DNA of 61,733 nucleotides, from positions 1 to 61,733 of the forward strand of contig CADCDP010000009.1 in assembly GCA_902800305.1 (NCBI GenBank). Direction: 5' to 3'. Both the position numbers and the translations under genes were made by a program. Each line of letters opens with the position of its first letter. The stretch's first letter is position 1. The stretch comes from an uncultured Bacteroidales bacterium. GTDB lineage: Bacteria; Bacteroidota; Bacteroidia; Bacteroidales; Bacteroidaceae. Below are positions 9,115 through 18,438 of the stretch, piece after piece. The notes under the pieces were generated by a model that saw only the letters and a program-made list of their open reading frames with translations, searched no databases and was not told where the DNA came from.

Positions 9115-10218
9115 TTAAAGGTTCTTCACGACATTCATGGCTTGCTCTATCACCTTGTGCATGTCGTAGTATTTATATTCAGCCAGACGACCTCCAAAAA
9201 TCACCTTTTCCTGAGCATCGGCAAGTGCCTTGTATTTCGCATAGAGTGCCGAGTTTTTCTCGTCGTTCACAGGGTAATAAGGTTCATCCCCTGGCTGCCA
9301 TTCCTTACTATATTCACGGGAGATAACCGTATCGGGTTGAGTGCCGAATTCAAAATGCTTATGTTCGATGATACGGGTGTAAGGCGTTTCGGCATCCGTG
9401 TAGTTGACCACAGCATTACCTTGATAATTTTCCACACCTTCCAACAGTTCCGTTTCAAAAGACACCGTCCGATACGCCAGATGCCCATACTGATAGTGAA
9501 AGTAACGGTCAATCTCACCCGTGTAAATCACCCTCTCAGCTATAGCGTCCAGTTCTTCCTTCTGGTCAAAATAATCTACCCCAAGCCTTACCTCACAACC
9601 TTCCAGCATCTTCTCCACTAATGCGGTATAGCCACCTTCGGGTATGCCTTGATATTTGTCGTTAAAGTAGTTGTTATCAAACGTAAAGCGCACAGGCAGA
9701 CGCTTGATGATAAAGGCAGGAAGTTCTGTGCATTTCCGTCCCCACTGCTTTTGTGTATAACCCTTGATGAGTGCCTCATAGATGTCCTTTCCAATCAAGC
9801 TGATGGCTTGTTCCTCCAGGTTCTTGGGGTTTTCAATGTGGTATTCTCTTTTCTGCTCTTCAATCTTTGCCTTTGCTTCATCGGGTGTCTTCACACCCCA
9901 CATCTGATAGAAGGTGTTCATGTTGAAAGGCAGATTGTAAAGCTTCCCATTATAGTTCGCCACAGGAGAGTTGGTGTAACGGTTAAACTCCACAAAACTG
10001 TTCACAAAGTCCCACACTTCCTTGTTGCTGGTGTGGAAAATATGTGCTCCATACTGATGAACGTTAATGCCTTTCACATTCTTGGTATAAACATTGCCTC
10101 CGATGTGATGACGCTTGTCGATGAGCAGAACGGAATACCCTTTCTGACGGAGCAGATACGCAGAAACAGCACCAAAGAGACCAGTTCCAACAATTAAAAA
10201 ATCATATTTTGATTTCAT
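9115..10218 (-). CDS. glf: UDP-galactopyranose mutase
   Basis: A flavoenzyme that converts UDP-galactopyranose to UDP-galactofuranose, so the polysaccharide probably contains galactofuranose. The FAD-binding Rossmann motif is at the N terminus (FLIVGTGLFGAVSAYLLR, then LLIDKRHHIGGN), and the family signature KGYTQKQWG lies near residue 160. The start at 10218 (MKSKYDF) gives 367 residues, a normal length. An in-frame ATG at 10233 adds only MKREN and belongs to AT-rich junction sequence. It lies between the exporter and Wzz genes. Confidence 0.97.
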   Translation of the reverse strand: MKSKYDFLIVGTGLFGAVSAYLLRQKGYSVLLIDKRHHIGGNVYTKNVKGINVHQYGAHIFHTSNKEVWDFVNSFVEFNRYTNSPVANYNGKLYNLPFNMNTFYQMWGVKTPDEAKAKIEEQKREYHIENPKNLEEQAISLIGKDIYEALIKGYTQKQWGRKCTELPAFIIKRLPVRFTFDNNYFNDKYQGIPEGGYTALVEKMLEGCEVRLGVDYFDQKEELDAIAERVIYTGEIDRYFHYQYGHLAYRTVSFETELLEGVENYQGNAVVNYTDAETPYTRIIEHKHFEFGTQPDTVISREYSKEWQPGDEPYYPVNDEKNSALYAKYKALADAQEKVIFGGRLAEYKYYDMHKVIEQAMNVVKNL

Positions 10219-10282
10219 GTTTTCCCTTTTCATTTAATGAGATAGCAAATTTTTCACTATTCACTTTTCCCTTCTATTCCTT

Positions 10283-12838
10283 CTATTTAAGAATGTTCGC
10301 TATCGTCACCATCATGGTTGCGATAGATGCGGCAGACGTACCCATAGCTGCATATTCTGCCGTGCTCATCTTGTTCTTCTGCTTCTTTGTCGGCACAACA
10401 ATCGTACAACCTGGCTCTACCGCCTTCTTGCTTGAGTGGCTCAACAGTTCCACAGCTCCGTTCATGTAGATGGCATAAACACGGCTCTTTCGGGCATTGT
10501 CTCCATAACCACCAGCGCGTTTGATGTAGTAGTTGAGCGATTCGCCCTTCTTATAGTTCATCGAGATGGGGTACATCACATCACCGCTAATCTTCACAGT
10601 AGAGGAATACTGCGGTACAATCAACCTGTCACCTTCACGTAACACAATATCCTGTTCACCCTTCGGATTCTTCAAAGCCTCTTCCAAGTCGATGGCTACA
10701 GGGAAGGAGTTACCCATATCGAGGCGTAGTGACAACACAGAGTCGGCACGAGCTATGTCGAACTTGTTTTCACTCTTCAACGATTCCTCATACAAAGAAA
10801 TCTGTGCTGCCTTGAGTGATACTTCTTGTTGCTGACGTTCCTCTTCTGTCATACGACGTTCCAATCGGGCACCCTTGGCGTAACCCAACGAACTCAATCC
10901 ACCTGCAGCAGACACAAGGTCGCTGAGTCGGTAGTTCTTGTTCGTCATAGCGTAAGTTCCAGCAAAATTCACAGAGCCAGATACATACACATTCTTCTGT
11001 TCAGAATAGGAAGGGCTTTTTCTGACTACCACCTGGTCGTATGGCTGGAGGACAAACCCAGGTTCTCCGTCGATAACGAAACCATCTTTCAAAGCAAACG
11101 TGAAGGTCTTCGTCAGGTTCTCATCATCCACCATAGCTTGTGGATTTTCAATACGTCGATACACATCCACCTTCACCGTTGATGCAGCATCGGTCAATCC
11201 ACCTGCTTGCAACACAAGGTCTTCGAGTGACGTATTATCAGCATAGACGTAGGTGCCAGGATAATTCACTTCTCCGTTGATAATCAAGGTTTGTTCACCC
11301 TGTAGGTCAAGCTTGCTCGGTATGTAGAGCACATCGTTTTTACGGAGAGGGATGTCAGGCACAGAGCCATCCATCACACCTTGTATATTCACAGCCAATA
11401 CTTCCAAAGTCAGGTCTTCCTTCTGACGGTGCATCACAGCACGAGCCGTAAAAGCATCCTCACGAAGTCCTTCTGCTGCATTCACCAGCTCCCTTACGGT
11501 GTTGATGTTGCCATCCATCTGATACATTCCTTCATGGAAGACAGCTCCACGCACTTCCACCATATTGGAGTAGCGAGCTACCACACTATCTACAAAAATA
11601 GAGTCGCCATCGGCTACATTAAAGGTGCTCCAGTCAAATTCCCCTACCGTATGGATGGAGTATTCTGCACCATTCTTACGTATGACACGGAGGCTTTTCT
11701 TATAGGCATCCCCTGTGAAACCTCCCGAATAACGCAGCAAAGTGGATAGGCTTTCGTCATGCTTCATTTCGTAAAACATCGGTCGTTTCACTTTACCACG
11801 CATATTGACCAAAGCATCGTAAGATCCCACCACAATGATGTCGTTGTCATTCAGACGTACATCACCACGAGAGTTTCCATTCAGCAAATAGTCATACACA
11901 TCGATGGAGGAGATAAGCCTTCCTTCCCGATAAACTTTGATATCACGCAACGTACCGATGTCGTTGATACCTCCAGCTGCATACAGAGCATTAAAGGCAG
12001 ATGAGAGGGAACTGAGGGTATAAGTGCCTGGCACATTCACCTCACCCATCACCTGTACCTGTATGCTGCGAGTACCTCCTACTGAGAGTTGGATGCTTGA
12101 CCCCGAATAGAACTGCCCCAGACGTGAACGAAGATAAGCGGTGGCTTCTCCCACACTCATACCTCCGATTTTACAAGGGCCTATCCCTTCTATAGTTATC
12201 ACTCCATCAGGAGAGACGGTTTCTGTGAATGTTTCCTGTGAAGCTCCCCAAACATCGATAATCACCTCATCTCCAGCTCCTAAACGGTAGTTGGTTGGAG
12301 TAGCCATGTTCATGTTGGGTTGGAAGGTCAGCATCTGATTATTAAAGATGTTACGGCCAAACACCTCGCTCTCATCCTTAAAGTAATTCTGATAATAAAT
12401 GAGCGAATCGATGTCCATAAAGCCAATCTCATCGTTCAAAGCCTGTTCACGCTCCTCCAAAGTGCCATAATTGCGGTTCTGTGTGCGGTACTGCGGCTGT
12501 ATCATGTACTGATTCTTCTGTTGCGACTTTTCCCCCTGCTCCTGACGTTCCTGACGCAAACGGGAAGGTGATTTCCGGGCATTCTTGCCCGTCAAATCTG
12601 AGGCTCCCAAATTATTCTGCTCAGCATCATACTTCTTACGGATGCGGCGCAACTGGTCAACAGTGACACCCTTTTGCAGGAGCTTGGTCACAATCTGCTT
12701 TTGGTCGGTACCCTTCGCCTGTTCCTGCTGCACAAACTGAATCACACTTTCATCGTTCATCGACTGAGAGAAAGCTGGCAGACACAACGTGGCGAAGCAG
12801 ACAATCGGAAACAACCTCCTGAAGAAAGAATACTTCAT
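10283..12838 (-). CDS. Polysaccharide export outer-membrane protein (SLBB domains, Wza type)
   Basis: An 851-residue exporter. A signal peptide ends near SFSQ, followed by a charged, Gln-rich region (residues 30-120). A Poly_export domain begins near residue 180 (YRLGAGDEVIIDVWG), followed by several SLBB domains (repeats of VxVxGxVxxPGTY, for example near residues 260, 525 and 620). A hydrophobic stretch near the C terminus (SAASIATMMVTIANIL) may insert in the outer membrane. It is much longer than E. coli Wza, as usual in Bacteroidetes. It is first in the cluster, with a -7-like TACCTTTG upstream on the minus strand. Confidence 0.95.
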   Translation of the reverse strand: MKYSFFRRLFPIVCFATLCLPAFSQSMNDESVIQFVQQEQAKGTDQKQIVTKLLQKGVTVDQLRRIRKKYDAEQNNLGASDLTGKNARKSPSRLRQERQEQGEKSQQKNQYMIQPQYRTQNRNYGTLEEREQALNDEIGFMDIDSLIYYQNYFKDESEVFGRNIFNNQMLTFQPNMNMATPTNYRLGAGDEVIIDVWGASQETFTETVSPDGVITIEGIGPCKIGGMSVGEATAYLRSRLGQFYSGSSIQLSVGGTRSIQVQVMGEVNVPGTYTLSSLSSAFNALYAAGGINDIGTLRDIKVYREGRLISSIDVYDYLLNGNSRGDVRLNDNDIIVVGSYDALVNMRGKVKRPMFYEMKHDESLSTLLRYSGGFTGDAYKKSLRVIRKNGAEYSIHTVGEFDWSTFNVADGDSIFVDSVVARYSNMVEVRGAVFHEGMYQMDGNINTVRELVNAAEGLREDAFTARAVMHRQKEDLTLEVLAVNIQGVMDGSVPDIPLRKNDVLYIPSKLDLQGEQTLIINGEVNYPGTYVYADNTSLEDLVLQAGGLTDAASTVKVDVYRRIENPQAMVDDENLTKTFTFALKDGFVIDGEPGFVLQPYDQVVVRKSPSYSEQKNVYVSGSVNFAGTYAMTNKNYRLSDLVSAAGGLSSLGYAKGARLERRMTEEERQQQEVSLKAAQISLYEESLKSENKFDIARADSVLSLRLDMGNSFPVAIDLEEALKNPKGEQDIVLREGDRLIVPQYSSTVKISGDVMYPISMNYKKGESLNYYIKRAGGYGDNARKSRVYAIYMNGAVELLSHSSKKAVEPGCTIVVPTKKQKNKMSTAEYAAMGTSAASIATMMVTIANILK

Positions 12839-12939
12839 ATTGGTGTGGTAATTTTTTAATGTTTAGATGTTAAATAGAACTGTATAGATAAAACGAAGAA
12901 TTTTTACATTTATTATCTTAAAAAATGACAAAAATCGGG

Positions 12940-12947
12940 CAAAGGTA
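12940..12947 (-). promoter_or_regulatory. -7 element for the polysaccharide cluster
   Basis: TACCTTTG on the minus strand, about 100 bases upstream of the exporter gene start, matches the Bacteroidetes -7 element. No TTTG is seen at the usual 19-20 base distance, so the match is partial. It would be the main promoter of the polysaccharide operon. Confidence 0.5.
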
Positions 12948-13037
12948 GCAATAAATAATGGATAAACGATGATTATACAAAGATTTTTGCCTAATTTCGC
13001 ATTTAAAACAGATATAGGAAACAAAAAACACCCAAAT

Positions 13038-14423
13038 ATGAAGAAAATCTTTTTATCGATGACACTTTTGTGCGGCACGTTAGGTGTGTCGGCACAGGGC
13101 ATCTCACAGGAGATGTTGACCCGTTTCTCACAAGCCAACAAAATCACGGGTAGCGAACGAGCCATCAAGAACGCTTTGGCAGCAGGTCCTGTATCAGGTC
13201 TTGCCCTCAATCAGGACAACCAAGTGGAACAAAACACGTTCTTTTCCAATTCCGTACCTTCCAAAGGCATCACCGACCAAAAATCTTCTGGACGATGCTG
13301 GCTTTTCACAGGCATGAACGTGTTGAGAGCTAAGATGATAAAGGAGCAGAACCTTCCCACTGGCATGGAGTTCTCTCAAAACTACCTCTTCTTCTACGAC
13401 CAGCTGGAGAAAGCGAACCTCTTCCTCCAAGCCATCATCGACACCCGTAAGAAGCCGATGGATGACCAAACCGTGATGTGGCTCTTCCATAATCCGCTCT
13501 CCGATGGAGGTACATTCACGGGAGTAGCTGACTTGGTGGCTAAATATGGTATCGTTCCCAAAGGTGTGATGCCTGAGACCTATACCTCCAACAATACCAG
13601 CCAGTTCACTACTTTCCTGAAACGTAAACTCCGTGAGGATGCTTTGGCGCTCAGAGCTGATACAAAAGCTACCGACAAGACGCTTCAAGCTCAAAAAGAG
13701 AAGTATCTTTCTGAGATTTACCACATGCTCACCCTCGGTTTGGGCACTCCTGTCACAGAGTTCAGTTGGGCACCTAAAGATAGCGACGGCAGATATGTCT
13801 ATCCTCCCAAGAAATACACACCTCGTTCGTTCTATGAGGAGTTCATCAACCTCGACTTGCAAAACGACTACATCATGCTGATGAACGACCCCACCCGTGA
13901 GTATTGGAAGACCTACGAAATTCAGTATGACCGTCACACCTACGATGGACATAACTGGCTCTACCTGAATGTTCCCATGCAAGACATCAAAGAGGCAGCC
14001 ATCGCTTCTATTAAAGACAGCACGATGATGTATTTCTCCTGCGATGTAAGTAAATACCTTGACCGTTCACGTGGCATATCCGACCTTGCCAACTACGACT
14101 ACGATGCCATCTTCGGTGTTCATTTCGGTATGGACAAAGCACAGCGCATTCAGTCATTCGATTCTGGTTCCACCCATGCCATGACCCTCAAAGCAGTTGA
14201 CCTTGACGAGGATGGTAAACCGCTGAAATGGAAGGTGGAGAACTCTTGGGGTTCCAGTAGCGGATTCCAAGGTCACATCATTATGACCGACGAGTGGTTT
14301 GACAACTATATGTTCCGTCTGGTCATCAACAAGAAATACGCATCCGACAAGGTGCTCAAAGCAAGTCAACAAAAACCCACTCTCCTACCATGCTGGGACC
14401 CCATGTTCAGCGCGGAAGAGTAA
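13038..14423 (+). CDS. pepC: Exported C1-family cysteine aminopeptidase (PepC / bleomycin hydrolase type)
   Basis: A papain-fold aminopeptidase of the bleomycin hydrolase family, 461 residues. Catalytic residues are visible as Cys87 (SSGRCWLF), His380 (STHAMTL) and Asn402 (VENSWGSS). The Met at 13038 begins a typical signal peptide (MKKIFLSMTLLCGTLGVSAQG), so unlike the cytosolic enzyme of lactic bacteria this one is exported, as often seen in Bacteroidales. It probably trims peptides in the periplasm. It is divergent from the exporter gene and separated from pepT by repeat copy B. Confidence 0.95.
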   Translation: MKKIFLSMTLLCGTLGVSAQGISQEMLTRFSQANKITGSERAIKNALAAGPVSGLALNQDNQVEQNTFFSNSVPSKGITDQKSSGRCWLFTGMNVLRAKMIKEQNLPTGMEFSQNYLFFYDQLEKANLFLQAIIDTRKKPMDDQTVMWLFHNPLSDGGTFTGVADLVAKYGIVPKGVMPETYTSNNTSQFTTFLKRKLREDALALRADTKATDKTLQAQKEKYLSEIYHMLTLGLGTPVTEFSWAPKDSDGRYVYPPKKYTPRSFYEEFINLDLQNDYIMLMNDPTREYWKTYEIQYDRHTYDGHNWLYLNVPMQDIKEAAIASIKDSTMMYFSCDVSKYLDRSRGISDLANYDYDAIFGVHFGMDKAQRIQSFDSGSTHAMTLKAVDLDEDGKPLKWKVENSWGSSSGFQGHIIMTDEWFDNYMFRLVINKKYASDKVLKASQQKPTLLPCWDPMFSAEE

Positions 14424-14445
14424 ACAAAGGTTACTAAAGAAACAT

Positions 14446-14746
14446 TTTTAAAGTCAGAGAATTTTAAGATTTTAAAGAGCTATGCAGTTTGTTTCAGAAG
14501 TCGCCTTCGGCGCGGAGAATTTGAAGAAGCTGACGCAACGTTAGCATACAAGCCGCATGGCTTTCTTAAAATTCTAAGCCGCTTGCGGAATTCTTTTGTT
14601 ATTGATGCAGATTGACGATTAAATTGACATAGATTGACGTGAAAATACAGAAAATTAGGCGTTTTTATTCTACGTCAATATCCTTCAATCTAAACGTCAA
14701 TATTCAATATTATCTATAAAATTCTTAAAATTCTCTGACTTTAAAA
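14446..14746. repeat. MITE-like element, copy B, with 24-bp perfect terminal inverted repeats
   Basis: The element of 301 bases has identical inverted ends at 14446-14469 and 14723-14746 (24 of 24 bases; each begins TTTTAAAGTCAGAG read inward). CAT flanks it on both sides (14443-14445 and 14747-14749), a possible 3-bp target duplication. Inside are the CGCCTTCGGCG hairpin (14502-14512) and the CCGCTTGCGG palindrome (14580-14589), plus an AT-rich arm shared with copy D in opposite orientation. There is no coding capacity. It ends 16 bases before pepT. Confidence 0.85.
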
Positions 14747-14762
14747 CATAAAAACTTTACCT

Positions 14763-15983
14763 ATGACTATCGTAGAAAGATTCTTGAAATATGTTGCCTT
14801 CGACACACAATCATCGGAGGAAACGGGTACAACACCCTCCACTGAGAAACAACGCGTCTTTGCCCAATATCTGAAAGAGGAACTGATTCGGGAAGGATTG
14901 CAAGATGTCGTGCTGGATGAGTTGGGTTATCTCTATGCCACCCTACCAGCTAATACCGACCAACCAGTTCCCACCATCGGTTTCATTGCCCATATCGACA
15001 CAAGCCCTGATGCTTCGGGTAAGGATGTGAAACCTCGTATCATCAAGAACTACGACGGTCAAGACATCCTCCTCTCTGAGGGTATTGTAACAGCTGTGGA
15101 GAAGTTCCCCGAACTGCTGAACCACAAGGGGGAAGACCTCATTGTGACGGATGGCACTACCCTGTTGGGTGCCGACGACAAAGCTGGTATCGCTGAAATC
15201 GTGCAAGCGATGGTTTATCTGCAACAGCATCCCGAGATTCAGCATGGAAAAATTAGGGTTGGTTTCAACCCCGATGAGGAGATAGGTTTGGGAGCACACC
15301 ACTTCGATGTAGAGCAATTCGGCTGCGATTTTGCCTACACAATGGATGGCAGCGAGGTAGGAGAGATTGAGTTTGAGAATTTCAATGCAGCTTCTGCCAA
15401 AATTACCATCAACGGTTGTTCCGTTCATCCTGGTTATGCCAAAGACAAGATGGTGAATGCTGCCCGTATCGCTACAGAATTGGTCGGTATGTTACCCCCA
15501 AATGAGACACCAGAAATGACGGAAGGCTACCAAGGTTTCTTCCATCTGACCCACATCAGCGGCACCGTAGAACAGGCACAACTCTCCTTCATCATACGTG
15601 ACCATGACCGAGAGTATTTCGAGAGCAGAAAGTCAGAAATCGCTGATATTGTGGAAGCTATCAATGAGAAATATGGCAATATCGCCACGCTGGAACTGAA
15701 AGACCAATACTACAACATGCGCGAGATGGTGGAGCCAAAGATGTACATCATCGACATTGCCCAACAAGCCATCAAGGAAGCAGGTATGACTCCCACCATC
15801 AAAGCCATCCGAGGAGGTACCGATGGTGCCCAACTCTCTTTCCGAGGACTTCCCTGCCCCAACCTCTTTGCTGGCGGTCTTAACTTCCACGGCCCCCACG
15901 AGTTCTGTCCCATCCAAAGTCTTGAGAAAGCCATGATGACCATTGTGAACATCTGTCGGATAACAGCACAAAAGACGGTTTGA
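14763..15983 (+). CDS. pepT: Peptidase T (tripeptide aminopeptidase)
   Basis: A cytosolic zinc-dependent M20 peptidase that removes N-terminal residues from tripeptides, 406 residues as expected. Metal-binding motifs are present: [13 protein letters not shown] near residue 78, LLGADDKAG near 140 and [14 protein letters not shown] near 175. The C terminus has the [18 protein letters not shown] segment of the family. It is the only gene between repeat copy B and the next promoter, and may pair functionally with the exported aminopeptidase upstream. Confidence 0.97.
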   Translation: MTIVERFLKYVAFDTQSSEETGTTPSTEKQRVFAQYLKEELIREGLQDVVLDELGYLYATLPANTDQPVPTIGFIAHIDTSPDASGKDVKPRIIKNYDGQDILLSEGIVTAVEKFPELLNHKGEDLIVTDGTTLLGADDKAGIAEIVQAMVYLQQHPEIQHGKIRVGFNPDEEIGLGAHHFDVEQFGCDFAYTMDGSEVGEIEFENFNAASAKITINGCSVHPGYAKDKMVNAARIATELVGMLPPNETPEMTEGYQGFFHLTHISGTVEQAQLSFIIRDHDREYFESRKSEIADIVEAINEKYGNIATLELKDQYYNMREMVEPKMYIIDIAQQAIKEAGMTPTIKAIRGGTDGAQLSFRGLPCPNLFAGGLNFHGPHEFCPIQSLEKAMMTIVNICRITAQKTV

Positions 15984-16023
15984 GCGATGCAGAACTAAAA
16001 TTATCATTTTTTGATAATCATTT

Positions 16024-16054
16024 TTTGATAATTCCCGTAAAGTTCCTATCTTTG
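16024..16054 (+). promoter_or_regulatory. Bacteroidetes-type promoter
   Basis: TTTG (16024-16027), 19 bases, TATCTTTG (16047-16054): a full match to the lineage consensus, 25 bases upstream of the AAA ATPase gene. It sits beside a short direct repeat of ATCATTTTTTGATA type. Confidence 0.8.
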
Positions 16055-16079
16055 CAGTCAAATCCACTTCAAAAAAAGC

Positions 16080-17216
16080 ATGACAGATAACCCATTTGTG
16101 ACCAATGGCTATGCAGGACCTGCGTATTTCTGCGACCGTGTGGAAGAGACACGCATACTTACCGAACTGCTGACAAACGGCAACAACATTGCCCTCATCT
16201 CACCACGTCGTTTGGGAAAGACCGACCTCATCCACCACTGTTTTCATCAGCCAGCCATCAAGGAACATTATTACACATTCACCATCGACATCTATGCAAC
16301 CGACTCCCTGCGTGATTTCGTCTATATGTTTGGCAAAACCATTCTTGATACGCTGAAACCCCAAGGGCGAAAAGCATGGGAAGCCTTCCTGACGGCACTC
16401 CGTTCCATCCGTTCAGAGATTTCATTCGATATACAAGGGAATCCCGTTTGGGGTATCGGCATCGGAGCCATGACCCCACCCGACATCACTTTGGATGAGA
16501 TATTCGAATACCTCCGCACAGCTGACAAACATTGTATGGTGGCCATCGACGAGTTCCAGCAGATAACTCGCTACAAAGACCACAAAAACATTGAGGCAGC
16601 CTTACGCACCCAGATACAACGTTGCCCCAATGCCAATTTCATCTTCTCAGGTTCCCAAAGACACCTGATGGGTGAGATTTTCGTCTCGCCATCAAGACCT
16701 TTCTACCAATCGGTCACCATTATGAACCTCCATCCCATACCACTCGACAAATACTGGACATTTGCCGAACCTCTGTTTGCCACCAACGGCAACAGACGTA
16801 TCAACCGCGAAGTGGTGGAAGATGTGTACCAACGTTTCCACGGCATCACAGCCAACATCCAGAAAATCATGAACTTGCTCTACATGAAGACACAGCCAGG
16901 CAACCTCTGCACATCCGACCAGGTGGACAAAGCCATCGATAGCTATCTCCAACTTTCCTCCGACACCTACGAAGCTCTCCTCAAGCAGATGCCAGAGAAA
17001 CAACGCACCGTATTACTTGCCATCGCAGCAGAAGGAAGGGTCAGAAACATTTCGGGAGGCAAATTCGTTCATAAATACCGCCTACCCTCCCCCAGTTCCG
17101 TTGTTTCAGCCGTAAAAGGATTGCTGGAGAAAGACTTCATCACCCACGAATCCGATGAATACTACATCTATGACCAGTTCTTCCACCTCTGGATTCAGAA
17201 AAACGGGCTTAACTGA
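16080..17216 (+). CDS. AAA family ATPase (ATPase_2 type)
   Basis: A 378-residue ATP-binding protein of the ATPase_2 / archaeal-type NTPase group. Walker A is SPRRLGKTD (residues 41-49, Lys47), Walker B is MVAIDEFQQ (Asp157, Glu158), a sensor-like IFSGSQRHLMG follows near 195, and a winged-helix-like C terminus carries LPSPSSVVSAVKGLLEKD. Such stand-alone ATPases are abundant in Bacteroidetes genomes and their function is mostly unknown. It has its own promoter and a 630-base gene-poor tail. Confidence 0.9.
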   Translation: MTDNPFVTNGYAGPAYFCDRVEETRILTELLTNGNNIALISPRRLGKTDLIHHCFHQPAIKEHYYTFTIDIYATDSLRDFVYMFGKTILDTLKPQGRKAWEAFLTALRSIRSEISFDIQGNPVWGIGIGAMTPPDITLDEIFEYLRTADKHCMVAIDEFQQITRYKDHKNIEAALRTQIQRCPNANFIFSGSQRHLMGEIFVSPSRPFYQSVTIMNLHPIPLDKYWTFAEPLFATNGNRRINREVVEDVYQRFHGITANIQKIMNLLYMKTQPGNLCTSDQVDKAIDSYLQLSSDTYEALLKQMPEKQRTVLLAIAAEGRVRNISGGKFVHKYRLPSPSSVVSAVKGLLEKDFITHESDEYYIYDQFFHLWIQKNGLN

Positions 17217-17848
17217 CCCCATCCCGTAGCTCAATCCATCAAAAACCATCATTGTCAAGCATTCCACTTCCCATGTATATATAATCAATCAAAATTACTA
17301 TTTCTCTAACACCCAATATTAAAAAAATTGTACATTGAAGTAACTATTAAAAAATAAATTGGTATGATTTGCCGCTTTGCGGCATTAAAAAGAAAAATAA
17401 AGAAAAAAGATGCAAGCCGAACGCAGAGCCAAGCTTGTTTGGGCTATGCTGAGACGAAGCTCTTTTTATGTAAAAACAGATAAAAACATGAAAAAAATTT
17501 TTATATACTCAACTTTCGGAAGTTGAGATTTCAAGTGGTTATGGAGGACTCGGCGTACAAGCCGCCAAAACTCCTTAACTCCTAAACTCCTTAGACAAAA
17601 ACGAAGTGAAACTGCCGAAACTTAAATTATATATTTTTGCCTATTTTTTTCTATTTTTTCTTTACACGCCCCGCAGGGGCACGAAACGTACCAAGTTATT
17701 TTTTTACGATTACGAAAGAATAGACTTTTTAACTGAAAAAATTGGAATTGGAGAGAGGAAAAAACGCTTTACGCCCAAATAATCAGAAAATCCTCTTGCA
17801 TTTCCAAAAAATCATTGTACTTTTGCAAAAAGAAAGAAAAAGGTTGGC
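17217..17848. other. Gene-free AT-rich region with small palindromes
   Basis: This gap holds no credible gene. It contains a GCCGC-TTT-GCGGC mini-hairpin near 17371-17383, an AT-rich word at 17472-17497 almost identical to arms of the inverted repeat at 44249-44315, a GC-rich segment near 17410-17460, a segment with CTCCTTAACTCC-type words (17570-17593) resembling MITE ends, and a GCCCC-GCA-GGGGC hairpin near 17669-17681. The last 55 bases hold the promoter of the next gene. It looks like an accumulation of degraded mobile or repeat sequence. Confidence 0.6.
17795..17825 (+). promoter_or_regulatory. Bacteroidetes-type promoter for the MNT gene
   Basis: CTTG (17795-17798, one mismatch), 19 bases, TACTTTTG (17818-17825), 23 bases upstream of the nucleotidyltransferase start. 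Confidence 0.65.
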
Positions 17849-18145
17849 ATGAAACAAAGAGCAGAATACATCCAAATGATTTCCAAACATGCAGATGAAT
17901 TAAAAAGCAAGTTTGGCATACGCTCATTGCGCCTGTTTGGTTCCGTCTCCCGAAACGAGCAGCATGAAGGGAGCGATGTGGATGTCTGTGTAGAAATGGA
18001 ACCCCACGCCTACCTTCTGGTGCGTCTGAAACGTTTTCTTGAGCAGCTGCTCGGATGCCCAGTCGATGTCATCAGGATGCACAAGCATATCAACCCCTAC
18101 CTACTGCAAGAAATCGAGCACGATGGAATTTACGTCATTAGATAA
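17849..18145 (+). CDS. MNT-domain nucleotidyltransferase (MntA-like antitoxin), orphan
   Basis: A 98-residue minimal nucleotidyltransferase. It has the signature GSVSRNEQHEGSDVDVCVE (residues 31-49, catalytic pair Asp43 and Asp45) and a third acidic strand in CPVDVIRM. In two-gene HEPN/MNT systems, MntA adenylylates and silences a HEPN ribonuclease toxin. Here no HEPN gene with an Rx4-6H motif follows: the next 290 bases hold only a 28-codon open frame (18179-18265) and a terminator. It is either a stand-alone enzyme or what remains of a broken toxin-antitoxin pair. Confidence 0.88.
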   Translation: MKQRAEYIQMISKHADELKSKFGIRSLRLFGSVSRNEQHEGSDVDVCVEMEPHAYLLVRLKRFLEQLLGCPVDVIRMHKHINPYLLQEIEHDGIYVIR

Positions 18146-18370
18146 GCGGAGAAGGGTCAAATCCTTCAACCCGAAGACATGACAGAAGCCATGTTGCCAG
18201 AGCCAGGATATTACTACGACAGTGCAGATGTAGCTCCAGAGGCTAAACAATGCCGAATGAGATAAAGCTGGAGAACGGGAAAGAAAGATAGCTCATCATA
18301 TAGTTAAATGCTTTAACACTCAAATGCCTATGTAACAGACTGACATAGAAGACATATAAGTGAAGGAAAT

Positions 18371-18413
18371 AAAAATACCAACTGCGACAAAAGGTGTTGC
18401 GGTTGGTATTTTT
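18371..18413. terminator. Intrinsic terminator, probably bidirectional
   Basis: The 12-bp perfect arms AAAAATACCAAC (18371-18382) and GTTGGTATTTTT (18402-18413) enclose a further short stem. A and T runs on both sides allow use by the MNT gene (plus) and by the secreted-protein gene (minus). Confidence 0.85.
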
Positions 18414-18438
18414 ATGGATATATGCTCTTTCTATGTAA

